Below, one piece after another: positions 11,684 through 19,788 of a stretch of DNA of 64,000 nucleotides (positions within the stretch are counted from its first letter, which is position 1; every line of letters starts with the position of its first letter). The position numbers were made by a program, and so were the translations under genes. The stretch spans positions 39,526,654-39,590,653 of the forward strand of contig CP154957.1 in assembly GCA_039621445.1 (NCBI GenBank), given 5' to 3'. The notes under the pieces were generated by a model. It made no database searches, was not told the origin of the DNA, and was given only the letters and a program-made list of their open reading frames with translations. The DNA comes from Euglena gracilis (lineage: Eukaryota > Euglenida > Euglenophyceae > Euglenales).

Positions 11684-13480
11684 GAGACAGACAGACAGAC
11701 AGGCAGGCAGCCAGATACATACATACATACATACATACATACATACACACACACATACATACATACGTACATACGTACATACATACATACATACATACAT
11801 ACATACATACATACATACATACATACATACATACATACATACATACATACATACATACATACATACATACATACATACATACATACATACATACATACAT
11901 ACATGCATGCATGCATGCATGCATGCATACATACATACATACATACATACATACATACATACATACATACATACATACATACATACATACATACATACAT
12001 ACATACATACATACATACATACATACATACATACATACATACATACATACATACATACATACATACATACATACGCACATACATGCATACATACATACAT
12101 ACATACATACATACATACATACATACATACATACATACATACATACATACATACATACATACATACATACATACATACATACATACATACATACATACAT
12201 ACATACATACATACATACATACATACATACATTCATGCATGCATACATACATACGTACCAACATACATACCCTCACCCCCCCCCAAGTGGCAACCCTCCA
12301 GGCACCGTGGGACCCCAAAATGGCCATTCTGAGGGGGGGGACACTTGGAATGGGGTCAAATTTTGGTCTTCACGCTTTGGCAACTAAAGAAAATGGCCAC
12401 ATTGAGGGTGGGTAAACCAAAATTTGCCGAAACTTTTGACCACTTTGGGGGGGGGCACTTTGAGGGGGGGTTAGGGTGCATACATATACACACATGCACG
12501 CACACAAAATGACAACAGACAGACAACAGACGGACATATCACAGGGGGGGATAATTGATATCGGAGGCCTTCGGAAAAATTGCGGAAAAATTGCGGAAAT
12601 TGCGGAAAAATTGCGGAAAATTTGATATCGGGAATATACACATTTCTGCTTGAGGGGACTTTGAAATTTTTCAATTGTGAGGTTCAGAACACCGCAACAC
12701 CCACGTCGATGCAGGCGAGCACAAATCAACACGCTTGAAGTTCTATGCACAGGTAGGACCAAGCCTGTGATCAGTGGTGCACCTGTGAGAAAAATTGGTA
12801 AATTGGAGGGGAAAAAAACAAAACACAATAGCACACCTGTTGATCCATTTGAAGAATGGCCTGAACTCATCTTCCATCTTCGGTGGTGGGAAAAAAATTC
12901 TGCAAAAAAATGCAAAAAAAAATTGCGGAAAAATTGCGGGAAATTGCGGAAAATTGCGGGAAATTGCGGAAATTGCGGAAAATTGCGGAAATTGCGGAAA
13001 AATTGCGGATATCAATTCCCCCCCCTCTGCATATCATGTGTGCATGCATGCAGCGTGCATACGTGTGTGTATACATATGCCGTGTGCGTGCCATGGTGCT
13101 TGTGTATAGATAGATGTGCATAGTGCATGCGGTACATGTGCTATGGTTCATATATGTGTGTGTGTGTGTGCAAATGTGTGTCTGGTACATCTATATAGAG
13201 CATGCCATTTTCATTCCATATAATATTTTCATCATGTGTTGGTATTGCTATTCTGTTATTGCAACAAGGAATGCAATGCTATGATGACTCTGAGAGCTCA
13301 CCACTATTAAAGAGACATGAAAATCACACACCACAGATCATTGCTTTCACCTCGATTGGTCATGCCTCCAAAAACGACCATCATATTTGATATCACAACG
13401 GCACTGTGTTCATATCGCCAAAGAGGTGAAGCTGAGGTTTTCACTTCCGCCCATGGAGCGACTCTCTCGGAGTGTGTGAT
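583..13480 (-). CDS. Kelch-repeat beta-propeller protein, multi-exon gene (partial)
   Basis: Nine minus-strand exons join without breaking frame: 13480-13332, 11532-11464, 10787-10712, 7993-7895, 3927-3780, 2978-2778, 2038-1899, 1167-1017 and 659-583. They total 1110 nt (370 codons), and all eight introns are GT-AG with matching phases (2,2,0,0,1,1,0,1). The product shows at least four clear kelch blades, each with an arginine-aromatic-His/Gly-x-Ala turn, a hydrophobic-FGG strand and NDLW or NDVW, followed by a Trp strand. The last three exons encode degenerate blades. Kelch propellers are protein-interaction scaffolds; ligand and location cannot be inferred here. Neither the start codon nor the stop is identified, so the gene probably continues at both ends, possibly off the left edge. 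Introns of 0.35 to 4 kb carry most of the local satellite DNA. The reconstruction is by eye from splice sites and the kelch consensus, with no transcript support. Confidence 0.82.
1017..1167 (-). CDS. Kelch gene exon h (tentative)
   Basis: The acceptor is AGCCCAG at phase 0 and the donor GTGTTG at phase 1. The exon encodes HEWTWTETW, then PLCGFVLVVNSPWG, which fits a Trp strand followed by a weak blade strand. Phase agrees on both sides. Sequence similarity to kelch is weak, so the call rests mainly on splice sites and position. Confidence 0.55.
1899..2038 (-). CDS. Kelch gene exon g (degenerate blade)
   Basis: The acceptor follows a pyrimidine-rich tract ending GTGCAG, and the two leading bases complete the glycine codon from exon f. 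The exon encodes NRINAAACLVLN, ALALMGGKS and a GTIHVV strand. It is kelch-like, but the second glycine pair and the NDLW signature are altered. The donor is GTGAGG at phase 0. Confidence 0.72.
2598..2692. repeat. (CA)n microsatellite
   Basis: An almost pure CA dinucleotide run lies in the kelch intron between exons f and g. It creates artificial Thr-His and Val-Cys ORFs on the two strands. Confidence 0.98.
2778..2978 (-). CDS. Kelch gene exon f (blade 4)
   Basis: The acceptor is CCACTCAG and the donor is GTATGT, with phase 1 at both ends. The exon encodes the PQWDQV strand, PSPRSYHGAAVW, SMLVFGG, ANDLWSLDL and a final PAWSRL strand. The NDLW and Trp-strand spacing is textbook kelch. Confidence 0.87.
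3780..3927 (-). CDS. Kelch gene exon e (blade 3)
   Basis: The acceptor is TTCTTCAG at phase 0. The exon encodes PPGVRYGHSAVMF, KMVVFGG and ANDVWFID and ends at phase 1 before GTGTTC. It is the most canonical blade in the gene. The intron upstream of it (3928-7894) is the largest. Confidence 0.85.
4814..4876. repeat. 10-bp tandem repeat CCCAGCATCG, block 1
   Basis: About six tandem copies of a 10-base unit lie in the large kelch intron. The same unit recurs at 6283-6341 and 6371-6416. Confidence 0.95.
4920..5345. repeat. Degenerate tandem repeat of about 20 bp (CTTTTTGACCACTTTTG)
   Basis: Roughly twenty imperfect units with a TTTTGACCAC core run into the 18-bp minisatellite. They are intronic in the kelch gene and non-coding. 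Confidence 0.9.
5360..5830. repeat. 18-bp minisatellite (CATCTGCATCTTGTCCAG)
   Basis: About 25 units of 18 bases carry point variants and occasional partial units. Because 18 is a multiple of three, all frames stay open and yield low-complexity ORFs on both strands. It is intronic. Confidence 0.95.
5960..6085. repeat. A-rich low-complexity tract
   Basis: Runs of A interrupted by single C and G residues. It is simple sequence within the kelch intron. Confidence 0.9.
6283..6416. repeat. 10-bp tandem repeat CCCAGCATCG, blocks 2 and 3
   Basis: Two arrays (6283-6341 and 6371-6416) of the 10-base unit first seen at 4814 are separated by a short unique spacer. Confidence 0.95.
6420..7894. other. 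Kelch intron, unique part; no gene seen
   Basis: This stretch is mixed-complexity DNA with C- and G-runs near 6435, 6960 and 7000. Short ORFs occur on both strands but show no family resemblance. It lies inside the intron between exons d and e. Confidence 0.5.
7895..7993 (-). CDS. Kelch gene exon d
   Basis: The exon starts at phase 0 after TTCCAG, so GRSKADG directly follows the FG of exon c. It then encodes MNDLWAFNF and the KWEMV strand, 33 codons in all, with donor GTGTGC at phase 0. An alternative acceptor at CCATAG 14 bases upstream gives the wrong phase. Confidence 0.82.
8060..9040. repeat. G/C-homopolymer-rich intron segment
   Basis: At least eight G or C runs of 8 to 20 bases lie at 8281-8700, interleaved with short words such as GCTGGCTGAA. 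This is similar in style to the G-run elements further right. No ORF is recognised. Confidence 0.6.
9050..9570. repeat. A-rich simple sequence
   Basis: Long stretches of A with scattered C, resembling AACAAAAA-type simple repeats, lie in the kelch intron between exons c and d. Confidence 0.85.
10026..10095. repeat. (CCACCA)n-like tandem repeat
   Basis: CACCACCACCATTACCT units repeat about three times. It is intronic. Confidence 0.9.
10712..10787 (-). CDS. Kelch gene exon c (blade 2)
   Basis: The acceptor is TCCCAG and one base completes the codon from exon b. The exon encodes KRAGHTAV then QMFVFG. The donor GTGTGC falls between the two glycines of the FGG strand, and exon d supplies the second glycine. 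Confidence 0.82.
11464..11532 (-). CDS. Kelch gene exon b (69 nt)
   Basis: The acceptor follows a long pyrimidine tract ending TTTAG. The first G completes the NDLW tryptophan from exon a. The exon encodes a 22-residue inter-strand segment with KPEWKQLC, the blade's Trp strand. The donor GTATGC is at phase 2. It is too short to stand out as an ORF and was found from phase and kelch spacing. Confidence 0.8.
11620..11705. repeat. (GACA)n microsatellite
   Basis: About 20 tandem GACA units lie immediately before the long TACA array, in the intron between exons a and b. Confidence 0.97.
11716..12268. repeat. (TACA)n microsatellite of about 550 bp
   Basis: An almost uninterrupted TACA array contains an internal TGCA block at 11903-11928 and a few single-base variants. 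It creates long Cys-Met-Tyr-Val and His-Thr-Tyr-Ile ORFs in all six frames. Confidence 0.98.
12278..12478 (+). repeat. Dispersed G-run repeat, copy 1
   Basis: A block between a C-run and a G-run contains AAGTGGCAACC, CCAGGCACCGTGGGACCC and a GGTCAAATTTTGG end. The same block is present in reverse orientation at about 42930-43035. Confidence 0.8.
12532..13040. mobile_element. TIR element with ATTGCGG repeats (MITE-like)
   Basis: The left end reads CATATCACAGGGGGGGAT then AATTGATATC. The right end is its imperfect inverse (GATATCAATT, C-run, then GCATATCATG). Just inside each end are arrays of AAAATTGCGG (12577-12640 and 12910-13010). No transposase and no clear target duplication are seen. 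It lies in a kelch intron. Confidence 0.6.
13332..13480 (-). CDS. Kelch gene exon a (blade 1)
   Basis: This exon encodes a Trp-AEV strand, then RYEHSAVV, MMVVFGG and SNDLW. The acceptor is placed after a T-rich tract ending GAAG, at phase 0. The donor GTGTGT splits the NDLW tryptophan codon (TG|G), and the first base of the next exon completes it. The upstream limit is the least certain part. Exons further upstream probably exist. Confidence 0.75.
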
Positions 13481-14149
13481 CTTCCAGATGGATAAAACAA
13501 AAAAGAGCAGCAGTGTCCTTTGCATTTGTCAGTCATTCCGAATCATAAATACTAAGAAAGTTGATCAGCCAAAAAAAAAAGACCAATGGAGTAGGAATCA
13601 TGCATTCAACTTGAAAACCAAGGATGCCATTCACATGACGCTCTCCCCATGTGGCCACATTGGGTGGTTGGCACAGCTAATGAGGCCGTTGAAAATGGCC
13701 ATTTTCAGCGTTGCCACAGCATCAACAATTCCAAATCCAGAACCCCCCCCCCAGGGGGTCGAAAATGCCTACCCCCCAGCCTGCCCATAGCAGCCCCCCC
13801 CCCCCCCCGGGCCCAACTTTATTTCACTCGACCCCCCCTTAGTTGCACTAAGGCTTCTAGTCTGCTTATGGCCGGCGCTAACTTCGCTTCTGGCCCAGCT
13901 TGCTGTGTGGTGAGTGGCCAGGTATCCCTTACACCAGTGCTCTTTTGTTGCTCCGCCTGGCCGGGTGAGCAACTCTGGTGTAATTCCGGGGGGGAGAGGC
14001 TCCCAGCCCGGATTTGAGCTGCTGGCTGGCTGGACCCCCTGGGGGGGGATTGGGTCCTCTCCGGCGTAAGAAAACCCCTGCTTGCAATAAATTTTTGACA
14101 TTGAGGAGGAGGAGGTTGTCCACTTCTACCTTCTCTATCCCTCTACCTC

Positions 14150-14480
14150 TATGCAGCTTTGCCAATCTCTGAAACAGAAAAAGGCACTGTCCCGGGCTTT
14201 CGGAAAATTGTTCCATCTGCACCACCACATCCTTGTGATGCTGACCAATGAGCCACCACAAGTCCCTCTAAGTTCACTTTCACCAGGGGCTGGTCGTTTT
14301 GGTCCACAAATTGAACCACTGCATGCAGCCCCGCTCCCTCCACTTTCCGGTCAGAGATGATATCAATTGGTAAACAACCTCCCCCCCTCAACTGGTCGAT
14401 TGATTGTGGGAGAAGAGAAACAGGAGTTTTGCTGAGACCACTACTGCTAACTGCTGCAGAATCACTGCGATTTTTGCGCA
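14150..14480 (-). other. Possible coding exon(s), unassigned
   Basis: Minus-strand sequence is open and non-repetitive: one frame encodes HAVVQFVDQNDQPLVKVNLE, and a strong acceptor (CTTTTTCTGTTTCAG) near 14166 would open a second short exon. These could be upstream exons of the kelch gene or of another gene. No domain is recognised. Confidence 0.3.
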
Positions 14481-14489
14481 ATTTTTTTG

Positions 14490-16190
14490 TTCAGACAGCC
14501 AGCCACAAGGGGGTTGAAGGAGGGGTGGGGGCGGCTGCGCGAGAGGGGGGGGAGGGGAGGGGTCCCGGACTTGGGACCAGCCTCCGGGGGTTTGTTTGTG
14601 TCTTTTGGGCCGGGGGGTGGGAGCAATACCTATCATCGGTGTCGGAACAATTTTTCCCCGGGGGCGAGCATCCAAGCTGCCTCTGACAAAACTCATTGGG
14701 GGGGGCGGGGGTCCATCCAGCTTGCGGGGGTGGAGGGTGATCCGTTCACTTCAAAATTATGCCCAAGTTTGAAGGACTGAAAATAGGGGCCACTTAAGGG
14801 GGTCAATTCAAGGGTCCTAAAATATTTTGGGTCCAGAGTGGTCCCAAAACGGGCTTTTTTTTTGGGCCGCCATGTTATTTGGGGGACCGTCGGTACAGGT
14901 GATTTTTCCAAGTTTCCTGACCAAAAAGAGGACGGAGGGTAGGCAGTCGAGTTCGGGTCCAAAACCCCCTCCCCTCCCTCTTGTGCGGTTGAGTTCGGAA
15001 CTCAACAGGGGTCCCGCGAGCCCCCCCCCCCCACCTGACCAGTCCAGATCCCGGACCCCCCCGCGCGAACTCAACCGGTCCAGTTGAATTCGCAACTCCA
15101 CAGGGGGATCCCGCGGGCCTGAACTCTGATGCGATGTGGGCCACAAGGGTGAGCGTGGGAGCTGGCGAGGCGCGGTAAACCTGTCCCCTGGGCTCACTGC
15201 TTCACGACTTCAGGTGAGGTCAACTTACCCGCACCAATTAATCCCGTTGGCGTGCAGAGCCTGCCGGTATTTTTCTACGTTGGGTACAGATGGCCGCTTA
15301 AAAGCGACAGGCAGTTAATATTTCGGCATTAAAAGCGACAGACATTAAATCCGGTTTTGTCACGGAAATCGACGGCATTAAATCCGCTTCCGGCTCCTTT
15401 GAATGTTTTGACCCCACAAATCAAAGACAATGGCTTGCTCTTTCGGTACCCCATCCAGGGATTTCTTTTCCTATGCAAATCCCTGGACCTGGGACAAGAG
15501 GCCAGCTGGAATATTTGGGCTGGCTGGAAAAAAGGCTCCTGGCTGACCCCCCCCCCGGGGTTGAAAAGGGGGACCAAAAAAATCGAAACAGCGAAAAAAA
15601 ACTGTCCAAAACCTGCCAATTGTGCGCATTTTTGACCCTAAATTGAAACTTTTCACTTTGCACTTACTGGAAACAAACATTTTGCAAACAATTGTGAACA
15701 CTTGGAGATCTCAGACCCAAACTGGCAAAAACAGAAGCTGGAAGTCTCAAAAGCAGAATTGCAGTGAATGTGCGAACTGGGTTTCCAAAAGTGAACTCAC
15801 CAGGCTGGGGAAAAGAAATTGCACAGTGAACTTCCATAATGTATTCTGCAGATCTGGGGTTCCAAATTTGGGGTGACAAACTGTTGACCCAACAATGGGA
15901 AAGCAAAACCAGCTGGGGGGCAAATGTTTAGACCTGTGGAATGGAAAACTGTTGACCAACTGGGAAAGCAACATGGTTAGGGGCCAATGTTTTCAGCAAA
16001 CGGTTACCCCACAGGGGTGGCAAAATGGTCGCCAACTAGGGGGTCAATGTTTCAGGCATGTGGAATGGCAGAATGTGGGCCAATTTTGGGGCAAATGTTC
16101 AGCTTTTGGGGTGACAAAACAAGTTTTGAAGGGTTTTTTTCCGGGGGAAGGCAAAAGGAAGCTAGAAAATGTAAGAAGCCGAAAGTTTGC
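14490..16190. other. Intergenic; no gene recognised
   Basis: There are G/C-run blocks at 14520-14720 and 15000-15120, then lower-complexity AT-balanced sequence. Many short ORFs exist on both strands but none resembles a family. Confidence 0.45.
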
Positions 16191-17095
16191 CTTGTAACTG
16201 TGAATAGAGGCCCGGCGCCTGCCCTATATTTCGTGGGTGTGAACACGAAATACAGGGCGATGTTTTCTATTCACGAAATACAGGCTGTATTTTGTGAATA
16301 CGCTATCCACGAAATACAGGCTGTATTTTGTGAATAGGAATTTTTTGTCTTAAAAAAGATTCTGAAAGTAGAAACCTCGTTGCATCGCATCATTCTGAAG
16401 GCATCAGAAAAAAAACAAATGCACATCAAAAGGAAATTGAACGGCACGTCATTGATAGCTGATGGTTTTTATGGTGGCAACGGACACAGAAAGCATCTTA
16501 CGACCATCCTCTGTCTTGGACTCGACGAACGAGTCCACTTGCAACCTCCAAAGCACTTCGCTGCGATATCCAGTGCAGAAACCCATAATCAAAATGTTTG
16601 CCCGCTGTGCCTCAAAGGGTCTTGCACCGTGTCCAAGATGCCAGAGAGTTCTGCAGGCTGCAGAATTTTCTCAGGGAGGTGCGCAGCCTCACCAATGGCT
16701 CTTTTGGTCGTTTCACGGGTAAGAGCAGCCACCATCAATTTTTGCAGCTGTGGGTGTTGCGTTTTGGAGGATGGTACAGACAGGGTTTCTGACTGAGATG
16801 AGGCGTGCATGCAGGCTATGGCGTTCAGGCAACCCCTGAACGTGGATGCTTTCAGTTGTTGGAATTTGAATCTGTGGCCACATTGGGCCCGGCGTTGGTC
16901 CTCACATTGTAACCGTGTTTAGAGGCCCGGCGCCTGCCCTGTATTTCGTGGCTATGAACACGGAAAACAGGGCATATTTTCTTAACCCGGCAATATGCCC
17001 TGTTTTTCGTGGTAAGCTGAACACGAAAAACTGGGCATATTGCCGTGTTCAGGTTTTTCTCCCAAAATTTAAGACCTTTCAAACAAAGAACAGAA

Positions 17096-17878
17096 TTATT
17101 TTGAATCACTTTGAATTGCTTCGAACCCGAGTGGAGAGCAGACAGATGATGGAATGGCACGCGAGGAGGGACGAAGTCGGTGCACTACGAGTGCAACGAC
17201 GAACAGCGCTGTGCTGTGGATGATTAGATGGGGACACACTAACGGGGTTTGCACGAATGACACACCCACGATCAGATATCCCCTGAATGTCGATGCTTTC
17301 AATTGTCGGAATTTGAATTGCTGGCCACACTGTGCCCGGCGTTGGTCCTCAGATTGTTTGATGACCGCTTGCCCATCAAACAACAGTGCAGGATCAAGCT
17401 CCCAAGCTGCCCAAGCACAAAGGAAAGCATCTAGTTCGTCATAGACAGCGCAAAGCGCATTGCAGACGTCCTCGAATTCAAGGAGGTGTGCCAATGCGGA
17501 TTGCTCTGTCCCTTCTGAACCGGATGCTTTCTTTTTGGTAGCCTCCGCCAGAAGGTTACCATGCAAGGGGTCAACATCATGCTTATTTGTGGCCAAAAAT
17601 TCAGGAACTTTTTTGGGGGTTGTGGCAACATTCGGTCCATGGTGTTGGCAGCTTTCTTTGCCATTTTTCAAAAACAGACTGAGGAAGAACGCAATGAGTA
17701 CAAATAAATAAAGCAAATGGCACAAGAAGTTTTCCAGGACGCCGTGGCCATGGTCTCCCCCCCCCCCCCCCCCCCCCCCCCCACCCTTCCCCCCGGCATA
17801 TTTTCTTAACCCGGCAATATGCCCCGTTTTTTGTGGTAAGGTGAACACGAAGAACAGGGCATATTGCCGTGTCCACAC
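17096..17878 (-). CDS. Unknown protein carried by the inner TIR-hairpin element
   Basis: The 260-codon minus-strand ORF begins inside the TIR-derived sequence, so its true start is probably lower, after the G-run near 17780. A short hydrophobic stretch (LLYLFVLIAFFLSLFL) precedes a soluble part with EATKKKASGSEGTEQSAL, AVYDELDAFLCAWAAW and a LLFDGQAVIK segment. The outer copy carries a homologous but frameshifted and interrupted version. I do not recognise a family, and there is no transposase-like catalytic signature. Conservation between copies suggests it belongs to the element rather than being a chance ORF. Confidence 0.5.
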   Translation of the reverse strand: MWTRQYALFFVFTLPQKTGHIAGLRKYAGGKGGGGGGGGGGDHGHGVLENFLCHLLYLFVLIAFFLSLFLKNGKESCQHHGPNVATTPKKVPEFLATNKHDVDPLHGNLLAEATKKKASGSEGTEQSALAHLLEFEDVCNALCAVYDELDAFLCAWAAWELDPALLFDGQAVIKQSEDQRRAQCGQQFKFRQLKASTFRGYLIVGVSFVQTPLVCPHLIIHSTALFVVALVVHRLRPSSRAIPSSVCSPLGFEAIQSDSK

Positions 17879-17991
17879 CCTTCCCCCCCCCCCCGCCCCC
17901 CCCCCCCTCCCCCTTCCCCCCCGAAACCATGGCGTGAAGCATACCCACGAAATCAGGGCAGGCGCCGGGCCTCTCTAAACACGGGTACAAA

Positions 17992-18095
17992 AAATCGTGG
18001 GCCATAACCCGTATTCAGGGCGTATAACGGGTCAAGGGCGCCTTCGGCGCCCTTGACCCGTTACACGCCCTGAATACGGGTTATGCCCACGATTT
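17992..18095. repeat. Near-perfect hairpin of about 50 bp (copy 1)
   Basis: The arms read AATCGTGGGCCATAACCCG and onward, with loop TTC between GGCGCC and GGCGCC, and one or two mismatches. It lies at the right end of the inner element, and sibling copies lie at 18650-18730 and 29131-29236. Confidence 0.9.
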
Positions 18096-18649
18096 TCATA
18101 TAGTTTGATGACCGCTTGCCCATCAAACAACAGTGGTGGATCAATCAACCAGGCCGCCCACGCACAAAGGAAAGTGTCCAGTTCGTCGTAGACAGCGTCA
18201 AGCACACTGCACAACCTCCTCGAATTCAAGGAGGTGTGCGAATGCGGATTGCTCTGTCCCTTCTGAACCAGATGCTTTCTTTTTGGTAGCCTCCAGCAGA
18301 AGGTTACCATACAGGGGGTCAACAGCAGGGCTCTTTCTTTTCTCCCAACCCTGCTTAATTGTGGCCAAAAATTCAGCAACTTTTGGGGGTTGTGGCAACA
18401 TTCTGTCCATGCTGTTTGCCGCTTTCTTTGCCATTATTTTCATACTATGGTTTCTATTCACGGAATGCAGGGTGCTATTTTGTATTCACGAAATACAGGC
18501 TATTCACGAAAAACAGGCTGTATTTTGTGAATAGGATTTTTGAAAATTTTGGACAAAAAAACCGCCTGAAAAGTGTCCTAAACCGTGGCGTGAAACACAT
18601 CAACGAAATACAGGGCAGGCGCCGGGCCTTTCTATTCACGGATACAAAA

Positions 18650-18730
18650 AAATCGTGGGCTATAACCCGTATACAGGGCGTACAGCGGGACCCGTTATAC
18701 GGCCTGTATACGGGCCATGCCCACGATTTT
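18650..18730. repeat. Hairpin of the same family (copy 2)
   Basis: The outer arms are the same as in copy 1 (AATCGTGGGC and GCCCACGATT) and the stem is shorter, about 38 bp. It directly follows the right TIR of the outer element. Confidence 0.85.
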
Positions 18731-18854
18731 TATATAATTAATAGGCAGGCACAAGGCCTTTTCAGCCCTAAGACAAATGGGCTGAAAAGCCCAACTGCAA
18801 AACAGCATGAAGCTCTCCAAGCAACAAGGGCTGAAAAGCCCAAACTGCAGGTAA

Positions 18855-19242
18855 ACCCTCCCCCAAATAATACCCCCCCAAATAATAAAACCCCCAAATA
18901 ATGCCCCCCCCCCTCGGGGTCCGCCTTCAGCGCCCAGTTTCAGGAAGAAGGCCCGGATTTTGACCTGTCAGAAAATGCGTGTAAAAAATCATGATCTCTG
19001 ATAACAAATTACAAAAAAAATCGGGTTTTCTGGATCATCTGACCTCCAAAAATGCTAAATTTCATAAGAAAGTACAAAAAACACCCCCAAAAGAGGGGTT
19101 TTGGCGTTATTTTGGCTCCTTCGGGACTTCGAAAAATCTCGAAAATTTTGGGGTGCCACCCCCCTAAATAATACCCCCCCCCTCGGGCTGGGACTTCAGG
19201 TAAAAAATAATAATACCCCCGGGGGGGGGGGTATTATTTGGG
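18855..19242 (+). mobile_element. G-run MITE family 'AAATAATA', copy A
   Basis: The left end is TAAACCC, a C-run, AAATAATAC and a C-run. The right end is a G-run, GTATTATTTGGG. The interior shares CTCTGATAACAAATT-type sequence and GGGACTTC blocks with the copy at 37721. It is non-coding. Confidence 0.75.
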
Positions 19243-19249
19243 TGTCTTT

Positions 19250-19780
19250 TCCCCAAACGGTCACCTTCAGACTCAACCAAAGAGTTGAAACTTGTCTTCC
19301 ACCTTAAACTTTAACTTGATCTTGTAGCTTGAAATCCTTTCCAGGGGCTTTGACTTGCCCGCCATGTTTTATGCGAAAAAAGTGGACAAATGAAAGAAAT
19401 TAGGAACCTCTTTATTGCACAAGTCCTGAGTGGTTTAACCTCGCGGGGATCAAATCCACCGAGGGGTCCAACCTCGCCAGGGTTAAATCCGATTTAATGT
19501 CTAGCGATTTAAAATGTTGAAATGAATTTACTGTCCTTAACGCATTTAAACTGCCGCATGTAATTTCGGGTCGCCGGTGCGCCATATTATAATTTCAAAC
19601 TGTGGCCCGTGGGAATAAAACGACTGGATGTTTAGCGCTTGCATCTTAAGTGCTGCGGAGTTTTCCTTCCCCGTGTGTGCGGCGTTGACCTGTGGGTGCA
19701 GAGGGAGTCACGAGGAGGTGGGAAGGGCCAAAAGAGATGTAACCCTGGGCTCGAGGCACGGTCTGGGTGAAGCTGTGCTG
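19250..19780. other. No feature recognised
   Basis: The stretch is unique-looking sequence with a short inverted motif (CCTCGCGGGGATCAAATCC and CCTCGCCAGGGTTAAATCC). No gene is supported. Confidence 0.4.
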
Positions 19781-19788
19781 CCAAAGGT

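Larger units (their letters stand above)
16911..18102 (-). mobile_element. TIR-plus-hairpin element, inner copy
   Basis: The inner copy starts AACCGTGTTTAGAGG with the same CCGGCGCCTGCCC block, has the inverse at 17957-17985, and ends with the hairpin at 17992-18095 plus CATATA. The outer copy's coding sequence stops at ATTGT and resumes at GTTTGATGACCG. The inner copy's own uninterrupted version of that site reads ATTGTTTGATG. The insertion is therefore exactly delimited, with an apparent 2-bp GT duplication. Confidence 0.75.
16589..18461 (-). pseudogene. Outer-copy version of the same unknown protein, broken
   Basis: The reading starts near 18461 on the minus strand, matches the inner ORF (KKKASGSEGTEQSA and AVYDELDTFLCAWAAW), frameshifts near 18215, and is split by the 1.19-kb inner insertion. 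It resumes at 16905 and runs to 16589 with a C-terminal part (TRETTKRAIGEAAHLPEK) absent from the inner copy. It is non-functional as it stands. Confidence 0.6.
16196..18736 (-). mobile_element. TIR-plus-hairpin element, outer copy
   Basis: The left end begins AACTGTGAATAGAGG and continues CCCGGCGCCTGCCC. Near the right end is its inverse (GGGCAGGCGCCGGGCC, CTATTCACGG, 18613-18641), immediately followed by a long hairpin (about 18650-18730) and TATATA. A minus-strand coding segment lies inside. The element is interrupted at 16911-18102 by a second, smaller member of the same family. I do not recognise the superfamily. The right end is read from comparison of the three copies in this window. 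Confidence 0.65.

Noticed and set aside
11346-12415. Several 240-300-codon ORFs (CMYV or HTYI repeats) on both strands
   Set aside because: They are artefacts of the TACA and GACA microsatellites and are open in all frames.
14857-15120. Possible CpG-island promoter near GC-rich blocks
   Set aside because: The GC content comes from homopolymer runs and no nearby transcript start can be tied to it.
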